Assembly (NCBI GenBank): GCA_030272585.1
Contig: BSYQ01000006.1
Span: 4,675,001-4,739,000, forward strand
Source of the DNA: Bryopsis sp. KO-2023
Lineage: Eukaryota; Chlorophyta; Ulvophyceae; Bryopsidales; Bryopsidaceae
DNA length: 64,000 nucleotides
Direction of reading: 5' to 3'
Part shown: piece after piece, positions 36,801-48,800 of the stretch
Layout: every line of letters begins with the position of its first letter
How positions within the stretch are numbered: the first letter of the stretch is position 1
Notes under the pieces: model-generated
Told to the model about the DNA's origin: nothing
Database searches by the model: none
Seen by the model: the letters and a program-made list of their open reading frames with translations, nothing else
Program-made: the position numbers and the translations under genes

Positions 36801-39800
36801 ACCAGCGGTGCTGGACCATGAGGATCAGAGAATTGAGAGACTCGTCCTGTATACGACGGGGAAAGCGCGATCATGGGTGGACAATTGGACGGCCAGACAC
36901 CCTACACATGTGGGAGGGCTGCCGAACCCAGAAAGGACATGGCAGGAGTTACAAATGGGCATGTTGGCAAGGTTTGGAGTGGCACCAGCGACGTTGGTGG
37001 CCCGTATCTTGGAACGGAAACAAAAGAATGACGAAACTGTGGGAGAATACGCTTCTGCACTCTCCCAGATGCAGCAACAACTCAATGCGAGTCGAGCCCC
37101 AGGCAGTCCCGCCGTGGCTGACGAACTTCTACTGCAATTGTTTAAGAACGGAGTGCGGGAGGATCTTGCCCCCATCCTGCTGGGTTTTACAGGAGATACC
37201 CTGGATGAAGCAGTGGCAAGAGCCAGACAGATCGAAGAGAGACAAGTGCGGCCGGGGCCAAAGCGAAAGACAACGATCAACACACTGGAGGAACTGCAGG
37301 ACCAAGCCGTGATGGAGCCAGTCCTGGCGGAAGTAAATATTATGGATCAGCGGGTGAACGAACAAATCGAGAATTTGAGGAAGGAGGTGCGCGAACACCA
37401 AACCACCACGGACTCGCGACTCAGAGGAGTGGAGCAGCATGTGAGAACCTCTGGGCAGCAGTTTGGCGAACTCAAAAGTATGATCTCCACTCTATCCGGA
37501 ATGGTGGCGGATGTGAGACAGCCTAATGTGCCAGAGCCAGGAGGAGGGAACTATGGAAACACTGGGGGTACCGGAGCAAACCAAGTGCCAATCAATGGAG
37601 GCAGAGGGCAAGGGGCCTACAGAGGCAATGGCTGGGGAAATGGAGGAGGCAGAGGACGGGGGACTCGGAACAATGGCAATGGAGGAAGAGGCTGGGGAGG
37701 AGGGCGTTATGATGTGAACAAAGTCAGATGTTGGCACTGCTCGCGCCTTGGCCATTATGCCAGCCAGTGTCCTGAACATTTAAACTTCTTCCAGGCGGAA
37801 ATGGGGGACCACCTGGTGATGGACTTTGAGCAAACGGACCCTGGGGCAACCACCACAGAAGGACCCGAGGAGGTTCTGGCACCAATCTGGTACTCTGAAA
37901 TGGATATTGACCACGGAGGCTTGGACGGGGACCAGGGAGGCAGTGGAGGAACCCCCATGGACACGAGCCCAATACCTTCAGAACCTCGAGCAGATGCTGG
38001 GGAGGAAGTTGTAATGGAGGAACCAAAGAAGGAACCAGAACCCCCACGGGAGCCGGAGGAGAAGACAAAGTCTGTGCCTGAACCAGAAGATGTGCCGAGG
38101 CCACGAGATGAGCCACAAGGATCGAGACCGGTTATGTTACCACCTATGTTACCTCCACCCATGCGGCCACCGTCCCCACGGAATACCATGACCAAGAAAA
38201 AGAAAATGGGGAAAAAGACGGCGGGGGAGCCAAAAGAGAAGAGAATGTTTACGGCGGCAGAGGCCAAAAAGTTTGTGGAGGGTCTGATGACGGAGGTTCC
38301 AGTGGCGAGTCTGTGCCAGCACCACCCGGAGTTGATCGATGCATGGTTGAAGGCACTGAGGGTGCCCATGGCTAAAGTACCTGCAATCACTACTGTGGAG
38401 GGAGTGGGCAAGCCCAGCCCATATGCAGTCACCACCGCCACAGCCAAGATCATGGAGACCAAGGTACCAGGGGCCATCATTGATACGGGGGCGAGTGCTT
38501 GTGTGATATCGGCCCAACTCCTAGCACGGACAGGGTTGACCCACCTGATGGAGGCACCGAAGGGGAGGTACAGGGATTGCAATGGCGAGACTAGGCAAGC
38601 TCTGGGGTACATCCCTGCCCTGCCCATCGCCCTTGGACAATGCAAACAGATCGTACCGTGCCATGTAGTGGAGAACGAACATCTATCCCTGATCATTGGG
38701 ACCCCGTGGTTGGTGGATACCGGTACAGAGATCCACTTTGGTTTCAAGCGGCTCACTCCGTGTGTGGCAGGACGGCGAGTAGGTCACGTACCCATCGAGT
38801 TCCTTCACACAACGACGCCTGAGAGTGCTGCAGTCGTCGCAGTTTACCAAACCCTCCGATCGATCGAAGAAACGAGCGCCGCCCCAGAACCGCCAGCAGC
38901 CCCCACTAGAAAGCAGCCACAGCAGGATTCAATGACGAGCCAAACGCCACCAGGGGAACGCCGACCAGATGGGTTTATCCAGCCCTACCTCTACGTTCCT
39001 CAACCCCCTCCTCTGTGGGTCACCAAGCGCCAGAAGGCAGTGCTGCAGGAGTGCTGCGCTATTCGGCGGGGAAAGGGGATGAGTGAGGCGGCGGCCACAC
39101 ATCTGTATCACCAGGAGGCAGAAATACTGGACACCAGGGGGAGGCGCCATGGGAGCACAAAGAGGGAGTTCAAAAAGATCCACGACGAAAGGTTGCGATG
39201 TGAGGGAGAGCCGAGAAAAAGGGATGCGATCACAAGGGAGTATTTCCGAAGGTGCGACGCCGTGACGAGCGCACAGAGGGAGGAGTCGGAGGAGATGTTG
39301 GGGCACTTCCGCAGGGAGGCCCAGAGGTGGAGGCCAGTGGAGGGTGGCGAGACTGGAGGGGGGACCTCCACAGCAGCCGCAGCTGGCGGGGAGGGGAGGA
39401 GTGAGCCACCAAGGGTGGTGAGCTACGACTCCTCGGATTTTTAAGTGGGCCGGCCACCGACGTCCTTCTTCGGCGACACCTGAAGGGGTGGCGGAGGTGG
39501 TTCGGTCCCACAAAGGGGAATAAAGGGAAAAGGGGAAGAGGGCGGCGTGGCAAGCGTGCGGGTAAACGAGAACAATGGCGTCGAGCAGGCAGGAGGATCA
39601 AGGAGCAGGAAGCGAGAATGCAACGCCAAACGGAAGAAGTAGAAAGGGCCAGGAGTCTGTGGCCGGACTCATGGGCCATGCAATGCTTAAACCATAGCAG
39701 AACAGTGGAGGCAGAAATCCTTATGAGGGAGGGAATGGGAGAAGAAAAAGAAAAAAAGGGAAAAGAAAATTCAAGGGAAAGGAAAGCCAAAGAAACAGAA

Positions 39801-42800
39801 AAAGAAGAGGAAAGAAAAGAAAAAGGAGAAAGAAAAGAAAGGTTTGGGTTGAGGGAAATGGGACAGGCAGCAGTTCAGCTGCAGGAAAATCAGATTTGGG
39901 CAGGGGTGGTTCCCCTTGGGACTTCTGATGTAGAAAATAAAACGTTTGCCACAGAAAAGGAAAGGGAAGAGAAAAAGGTGTCACTTAGAGAAAAACTGGA
40001 AGAACTGAAAATTAGTCCCCATCTTACCCCCCACCAAAGAAAAGAGCTGCTGGAGCTTCTGCAGCAGTACCCCGATGCCTGTGCTTGGTCCTCGGATCAA
40101 GTCGGGCAAACCAACATTTTATACCACGAGATCCCCACCGGAGATCATCCCCCCATCAGGCAGAATCCCTACCGGTTCAGTTTTGCGGAGAACCAGGTAG
40201 TCAAATCGGAGGTGGCGAGGATGCTCCTGGATGGAGTGGTGCGGAAGTCAAAGTCCCCGTGGGCCTCACCGATCGTCTTGGTTCCAAAGCCAGATGGGTC
40301 GGTGCGGTTCTGTGTTGATTACCGCAAGCTCAACAAGGTGACCACCCGAGATAGCTTTCCTCTCCCGAGGATAGAGGATGCGATCAACCAGTTCTCGGAG
40401 GCCAAGTTCTTCACCGCTTTGGATTTGAGATCAGGGTATTGGCAGGTCAGGATGAGCACTGCCTCCGCGGAGAAAACGGCCTTCATCACACAGGAGGGGC
40501 TGTATGAGTTCGTGGTGATGCCCTTCGGGCTCAGTAACGCCCCAGCGACATTCCAAAGGATGATGAACGAGGTACTGGGACCTATGCTGTGGAAGGGGGT
40601 GATCGTGTATTTGGATGATATCATCATCTATGCGGAGACTTGGGAAAAGCATCAGGAGATCTTGGCAGAGGTGCTGCAGCGGCTGAAGGAGGCCAACCTG
40701 AGGATCAGCCCGAGGAAATCGGACTTCGGGTTTGAGGAGCTACTCTACTTGGGCCACATCGTGGGAAAAGGGGAAATCAAGATGAATCCGAAGAAGGTAG
40801 CCACAGTGGAGCTGCAGGAGCCACCGGTGGATGTGTCTACTCTGAGGTCCTTCCTTGGCCTTACTTCTTACTACAGGAGATTTGTGCGCGACTATGCAAG
40901 GATCGCTGCACCTCTGACGGAGTTGTTGAAGAAGGATGTGCCATTTGAATGGAGGGATCGACAACAACAAGCATTTGAGAGGCTGAAGAAAAGCATAACC
41001 GATCAACCAGTCCTGGCTCCACCACAGCCACACCTACCATACACTCTGCAGACAGACTGGAGCAGCCAGGCTGTGGGGGCAGTACTCTGCCAGAAGGATG
41101 AGCAAGGGAGAGAGCATGTGGTAGCTTATGCCAGCAAAAGACTCAACCCAGCGGAGAAGAACTATTCGGTAGTGGAGGGGGAGTGCCTGGCAGTGGTATG
41201 GGCTTGCACCCTATTCAGGCCATACATCTATGGCACAGAATTTGTGCTGCAGACAGACCAGCGGGCATTACAGTGGTTGATGACAGGCACTAAACTGACG
41301 GGAAAACTGATGAGGTGGGCACTCCGCCTACAGGAGTTTGATTTCAGGATTGAGTTCCGCGCTGGAAAAAGCAATGCGAATGCAAATGCACTGACCAGGC
41401 TTCCAGTTCCACTGGATCATCCGATAGTCAGTGGATCCACAGCACTTCGTCCATAAGGATCTTCCGGGGATCTCAAGATCATGGCTGGAAAAAGAGGAAC
41501 CATTGTTGGTCCAATGGGGGTACTTCTAGACTGAAGGCAAGGCCACACGAACCCCGAAAAAGTAGCGTGGAACACCGTTACCGTTCGGACTTCGTGATTT
41601 GCCACAGTTGCTGCCGTGATCAAAGGAGGAGGTCAAAGGAGAATGGATCCATGGGCGGATGCGGAACTGATGGAATTCTTGAAAACAACGGCATTACCCG
41701 CTGAGAAACAAGCAAAAGCGAGGGTGCGAAAAAGGGGTCAGAGATATCGATGGGTGGGAGGAGATCTACACCCACTCAAGTGCTTGAGTAAACAAGGAGA
41801 ATGGCTAGAGGTGCCAAAAGAGGAGCAAAGGCCAACTGTGGTCCGAAAAGTCCACAGAGAAAATGCGCACATCGGCGGCAGAGGATTGTGCCAGAAAGTG
41901 CAGCAGAGATACTGGTGGCCATATATAAGGAAAGAGGTAGAACAAGTGTGGCAGACGTGCCACAGCTGCAGAAGAAGTCAGAAAGCGCCTAAGGAACGAC
42001 ACCCATTAAGGCAGCATATACCGTTAAGAGCCTGGGAGAGACTGGGTATGGACTTGATCACCCTGCCCACCACTGGAACGGGGGAAAAATATGTGATAGT
42101 CATGGTAGACTACTTCACCAAGTGGACGATCGCCGGGGCATTAACGAGTAAGAGGAGTTCTGCGGTGGCGGCGTGGCTGAAAGCCTCGGTGTTCCATCCA
42201 TATGGACCGCCCGCCTCCATCATCACAGACAACGGGAGTGAATTCGAAGGAGAGGTGGCAGAACTTCTACAGCAGTGGGGAGTCCAGCTGAGGAAAGGAC
42301 GCCCATACCACCCGGAGACCAATGGGCTGGTCGAAAGAATGAACCGGGAGATACAACAACTGTTGCGGAGGGAGTGTGGCGGCGGGATCACGCCCCAATG
42401 GCCGGAGAAACTGCAGGAGGTGATTTATGCTATCAACACCAGGGAACACACCTCCACCGGACTCAGCCCCGCCAAGGCATTGTTTTTCCGGGAGTTTTCC
42501 ACCAAAACCAAACGAAATGAACGCTTAGCAGAATTGCGAGGGGAGTTACGCCGGGCAGATGCAGTGGAGCTGCAGCGCCAGGTCACCCTGAGGTTTATGA
42601 ATGAGGAGAGGAAAGCTCAGGAGGGGAGTCTTGCCAGAGCCTTGCAGAAAGCAAGGGTCAAACAGCAGCTGGGGCACCTCTGGGAGACGATCAGGCGGGG
42701 TAAAGCTCCAGCAGAACTGAAAGTAGGGGACATGGTGATGTTGTGCTCAACTCGGTTCCCCTACCACCCCAAGGAGATGGAATTCAATCAGGGGCCATGG

Positions 42801-45167
42801 ATGGTCCAGGAATTACGTGGGGATTTGGTAAAGGTGGGTCAGACCCCAAGGGATGCATGGACTGTGGACAGGGTACAGTGTCGCCTCATTGAGAGGACGG
42901 ACGTGGAGGAGTCTCGTGGCGGAAGTGCAGAAAAACCCGACAGCGGCGGCGAATTGTTAGACGAATTTGCACTTTTCGAGAGCCCAGCGACCATGTTCCG
43001 ATTCGTATGTTTCCTGGCCATCATATGCGGCGTGTTGAGTAGTGGCGGAGGCGGAGTAGGGCCAATCGGTGGCGCACGTGAGGGTGGCGGCGATCAGCCA
43101 GAGCGAGGGGGCAGTGGATCATCGCAAAGGGGTGGCGGAAATCAACCAGGGCAAGGAAATGACGACACACCCATGGCTGAATCCGGCAGCCTCGATACAG
43201 CAGATTTGGAGGCGGAATATGGATTGCAGGAGGAGGAGACAGTGGAGGAGTTGGTCAGCGAGCCCATGGTGGAGATCGCCTTTCCAGCAGCCGGGCCATC
43301 ACAACCTCCACCAGTAGAACTCCCGGCCACCTTCCGAAATCTGCCGGTGGAGCTGCAAATTGATGCAGTGGCCGCGTACTTTGCGGCGATCCTTGCGAGC
43401 CATATGACCCAGCCGGAAACCCAGAATGTTGCCACCCAAACCGACGAAGAAGAGCAGCGGGATCAGGGGTCGCAGGCTACCTGCGACATGGTGCCGTGGA
43501 ATCAATGGGAGCAACAACGGAGGCGGATGAAGAAGATGGCGGACCTCTTGGATCGCCAGAAGGATCGGATCGCGGAACTGACGGGGAAGGAAAAAGGATC
43601 GCTACACCCCCGAAGCAGCCACCCACGAAAGAAAACGGTGAAAAGCCTCAAGGCTGGGGACATTGGGGAAGGAGGAAAGCCACCTCCTCAGTTGGGTCCA
43701 GAAGACTTGGAGGAAGCTACAGCAACATTAACAGGAGAACAGCCACTCCATCAGCCTGGACAAGGAGGTCTGGAGGGATCAACAGCAGCAACAGCAGCCA
43801 CAGCAGCAACAGCAGCCACAGCAGCAACAGCAGCCACAGGAGGGGGGCAGCATGAGGAAACCACAGTGGGGGAAGGCTCAGGATTGGTTGGGAGTGAAGC
43901 AGGGACTGGGGAGAAAGTGGGGGAGGAGCAGCCAACAACACCAGAGGATGAACCCCCAGCTCCAGCTGATGTGATCCCAGGAAGCCCACCACATCCACAG
44001 CCACTGTCGGCTCAGGAATGGGCGGAGGTGCAGAGGGAGGAAAGAGATCGATCGTTGGCGGGACACCAGCCGCTGCCTGGGATGCATTACCGGAGAGGAT
44101 GGGAGGAGAGGGTGTCACAGCCTCGTGTGGAGGAACCTGATCCAGTTCCGTTTGCCCACCAAGCGGAGCAAGCAGGACCCCAGGATCCACCAGCTGAACT
44201 CCCAACGACGGAGGAAGTGCCTCCAGCCTCCCAACTCGTCTTGCTGCCACCAGGGCCAATCAGACCACCAGCTCCACCCATGGCGGGACCTCGGCCACCA
44301 CGCCCCTTCCAGATGTTCCAGAATGTCCAAGCCCCATTCGCGTTCGGAGCAGGAACTCCCACAGGAACTACCCCGGGATTAAGCCAAAGCGGGACTCCAG
44401 CATCGAAGGGAGGAGCGCCAAGGAAGGGCCCAACCACTAGACTCGCCTCAGGAAAAGGGAAGCTCAAGAAGGTCGTCTTGGATTTTTCAGGAACGGATAC
44501 GGAGACTGGCGAGGACGAAGGGCCCCCAGACGGAACAGCACCGGGTGATGGAAAGGGACAGCACGGCCAGAGCAGCGGCGGCGGCACCCCAGGGATGGGT
44601 ACGCGTTGCAGCCGTTGTTCAAAACCGCCCGGCTCCAACGCGTACATCCCAACCGCCTGTAAGTTTGCTAACACACCCGGGCACCACCGACACTGCTCGC
44701 GAGACCGCTTTGGAAAATCCTGGAAAGCGTGTGCCAAGGATGTGTTGGCCATCCTCGTGGCCTTGCGGCGCCCCGACCTCTTCTGCCGCGGACGCGAACT
44801 CACGCTGGGGGACATCCCGGCGGCGGACCTTTCATGGATCCCGGAGTATCGCCCTGGCATCACCGCCGACGAGGTCTTCCAAAATCGCTGCTGGCGATGC
44901 GAAGCGGAAGCCAGAAACTTCCCAACGACGGCATACCGGCGCACGCTGACGGCGGAGATGTGGGGGCGATACCCCGAGCTCCGTCGGCCGTTCCCTGACG
45001 AGATCCCCCTGGAGAGAGGCAGCGCAGCCAAGCGGCCCCGAGAAGACGAAGGTCCAGACGATCCAGCAGCAGGAGGAGAGCCGCCGGAGCACTGTCGCGG
45101 AGGTCAGGGAGGACCGCCACCACCACCACCACCGCCGCCGCCGACAGCCTAAAAAGGGGGGAAGGTG

Positions 45168-45199
<32 letters not shown>

Positions 45200-45777
45200 G
45201 TGGAAAATGGGGGAGGGGTGACTGTTTGTTTTTGTTTTTATTGTTTTTATTTGTTTTTGTTTTATTGGTTTTCATGAGAATGGCTATGGAGACAGCCTTC
45301 TCAAAGAAAAGTAGTAGCTGAACTGGGTTGGATCAGTAAGAATGGAAAAGAAAAGGAAGTGAGAAAGAGAGAGTAAGAGTTCAGAGTTCAGGGCTCTCTT
45401 TTTGATGACTTTTTGTTTTTGCTTTTATTGTTTTTGTTTTTGTTTTATTGGTTTTCATGCGAATGGCTATAGAGACAGCCTTCTCAAAGAAAAGTAGTAG
45501 CTGAACTGGATTGGACCAGTAAGAATGGAAAAGAAAAGGAAGTGAGGAAGAGAGAGTAAGAGTTCAGAGTTCAGGGTTCTTTCTTAAATCTTTTTGATAC
45601 ATGATTTCAAGTTGCTATGAGGGTTAGAGAACAGACTGTCTGCTGCTGAAGTGGGCAGGCAGTAAAACACTGTGGCAGGAGTGGGTGTCTGATGGGTTAG
45701 GTATCTTTTTGGGGGAAGGCATGAAAAAGGGGGGGGGGGGGGAATAAACAAACAGAAACCTCTGGTTATTGGACCTG

Positions 45778-45820
<43 letters not shown>

Positions 45821-48800
45821 CAAGCCTACTGGTTGAGAAGGCAGGTTGCTCAGTATTTCTAGGGATGAAGTGAACAAGCTGACAGAACAGCTGTGGATTG
45901 TGTTGTGCTTGTGTTATCAAGGTTAACAGACATTTTTCCTGTTGTGTAGAAAGTGATAATTGAAAAAAAAAAAAGAAAAAAAAAAAAAAAAACTTTTATT
46001 TTGGATCCCAACATACTGACACTTAGCACTTGTTCTGTAGTACTGGGGACACTGCATCTGTGGACTTAGTGGTTGAATAGGCAGTTAGGTCTTTCTATTC
46101 ACCACTTCTCCAACAGTTCTGACCCCAGTTATCTTGAAAATGGAAGTCTAGACACAGAAACAGTTCAGAAAAGAGGGGAGGGGATGTTAAAACTTTTGGG
46201 GACAAAAGTTCAGGGAGGAAGGGAGTGGTTACAGCTGTAACCCCAAACCACGTCGCCTCCACCGATTTCGTCACACTGGCCAAGGCCAGAGTGCTATCGG
46301 GTAGAGGAGGGGTAGTTAGGACAGTCCAGCCACAGTCTGGAAGTAGCAGTCCAGCTGCGGAAATGACTAGGTTGGACGGTCCTAGGGGTAGAGACTAAGG
46401 GAAGGGATTGAGGGAGGTTAGGAAGATCAGCTAGGCTTGATAGGTTAGGTAGTCCCCATCAGTAGGTGGGATCCTAGGTGATCAGTGGGACTAGGGTGAG
46501 TCAGGCGGCAGCCTATTTAATGGCTGATCTTAGGTTATTGGACATTCTGGGTGAGGCTTTTGTGTTTATTCGGGTTTGGACCCTTTATTGATTGTTGTAA
46601 GGAAGCTTGTGTGAAGAGTCCTGAGTAAGGTGCCTTGCAAAGGCCGTGTGATCAAGTTCAAGAGGGGCTGTCCCCACTTCCGCCGTTCCCGTTCTGCAGA
46701 AACGCCATCACAACCGTTAAGTACGGCTGCAGGGGTGACCCCAGCGGTCAAGGTTACCCTATTTGTGGTTACAGTTAACCAATCCGAGGCAGCCCCATAA
46801 AGGTTAGTGGCCATAATCGATTGCCACTGTGCTTCATGCACTCCGCAGGTTCTCAAGTACCGCGTCATGAGCACTTGCCATTTACGGGCTTTTGGTTCTC
46901 CACTTCCGTTAAATGCGCGAGGCATTTGCAACTTGACGGTGCTAGGCAACCACTGTCCTTGCCTAGGAGGTCCTGGGCCTGCTGGTCCAGCGCCACCTCC
47001 ACCTCCACCTCCACCAGGAGGTCCACCGGGAGGTCCACCGCCTCCACCATCTCCACCGCCGCCACCACCTCCACCGCCATCAGGCGCACCTGGAATGCGG
47101 GAAGGTGGGCGGTTTCGTCTGTCGCGGTAATCATCACCGCCATCATCATCTGGGTCGTCATCACCAGGGTCTCCAAAGTTACCTCGCATGCGAGGAACTC
47201 GACTGGGTCCACCAGTAGACTCATATGAACCAAGTGCAGCAAAGGGATTATTTTCTACCCTTGCTCCCAAAGCACTTAACCCAAGTCCCAATCTTCCAGT
47301 ACGTGTGGGGATCTGCATGGGTTCTTTTCCTTTCTCTTCTCTGACCTGTGCCTTAGCACGCTCAAGGTCAATTTGATATAACACTTCTGCTGAGGAGAGA
47401 ACTCTTGGGTTAGTTCGTGTGGGTCTACGTGATCCATCGGCAGAGTCGGGTTCTGAGATGCGTACTCCAGGCTGAGCTCTTGTACTTGGAGGTATCAACT
47501 CAGGGAATGTGAAATCAGCGTCTGGTGCGCTGTCCACTGCAGTGCACGGTGGTGCTTCTGCAGCAACAATTTCACCCTCCTCGACCTGTACTGCTGGAGG
47601 AGCCGGTATTGTTGAGGTTCCTGCCCCAACCATTCCTACCGCGAAGCTCTGGTCTAGTGGCGGCCATGATGCAGCCAACTGCTTTACTGATTTCTTCGGC
47701 AGTGGCATCCCAAAGGCTGAGTCCTCAGGCTCAGGAGAAGTTGATTCTTCTCGCTCTGGTGACACTGCACGAGCATCACTTCCACTTTGGGCACTCTGAC
47801 TTCCGCCACTCACATCCTCCATGCTTCGTTCCAGGCCAGATAATCTTAAGGCAACCACATCAGCTGCATCTTGCTGCTGATCCCAGGTCTTGGATGCCTT
47901 TTTCTCCAAGGCAATCAAATCTTTTTGAATTGCTACTCTTGAGCTCTGCAAACGCTTCACCTCAGCACCTTGTTTGTGCAAGGACTCCCGAAACAATTCT
48001 AGAGTCCGTTCGACTTTTTCGTTGGAATCCGCAACAGTTCCTAATAAGCCTTCAATTCTCCGCCCTTGAACAAGGGATAACTCGGAGAGTTGTTTTAACT
48101 GAAGTGCTGATGCTTCAGTTGCTTCTTTTAGGTCAGCAAAACGAGAGTCCGCTAGAATGTCTGCGGCATCCATTCTCCTCGTTATTGCATCCACAGAAGC
48201 TCTGATCTCGGCTCTTTCTTTTCTATGGTCGATATCTTGGCGTAGTAGCCTCTGCTCGTATCGACTATGTTGAGCCGCTACTGACTCCAGCTTCTGCTGT
48301 TGCGACACCACCGCATGCTGTGTGGCCTCAACCTGTTGCGCATGCTGGTGCTGTGTTTCCAGCGCCTGCCCGATCACCTCTGATGCGCCAGCCAGTTGGT
48401 TCGACACAGAGGCCTCAGTATGGGCTAGCCTCTGCCCCAGTGTCTGGTCAACTTGCTGCAGGTGACCCCTTAGCCCGTGGGCTAAATCGTCCACACGGTC
48501 ATGGACCGCATCCACATCCTCTCTTAAGGCTTCCGCATCAGCTCCCATGTCTATGTCGACAGCTGCTTGCTGGACATTGTGGATGTTCTGGACGTTTATT
48601 TGTTGGTACACCACATTGGGTGCGTCAGGCAATTCCTCATCGAACTCAGGTTCAATCCCTGGCTCTTCAACTTGAGGCTCGCGCACTGCCAATGCGTGTT
48701 CACGGTCAGCCATGGTCTCTCAGCCACTATTTGGGAGTACTCAACAACCACGGTTGGAGTTTCTCTCTACCAAACAAACAAACAAAAACGTTTGTTGCAC

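Larger units (their letters stand above)
34055..46773 (+). mobile_element. Element D2: plus-strand Ty3-type LTR retrotransposon, second of the tandem pair
   Basis: Shares LTR2 (34055-34585) with D1 and ends with LTR3 (46236-46773). Same three ORFs as D1, nearly identical sequence, but 8 instead of 19 copies of the 90-bp repeat and a longer 3' noncoding region. LTR2 and LTR3 look more like each other than either is to LTR1. LTR3 abuts gag of element B directly. Looks nearly whole. Confidence 0.87.

Noticed and set aside
19629-46774. A 27-kb element with 14-bp inverted tips (CTGTAACCACAAAT), like a giant DNA transposon or Polinton
   Set aside because: The tips are the ends of two LTRs in opposite orientation (E and LTR3), the content is LTR retroelements, and no target duplication or Polinton genes are seen.
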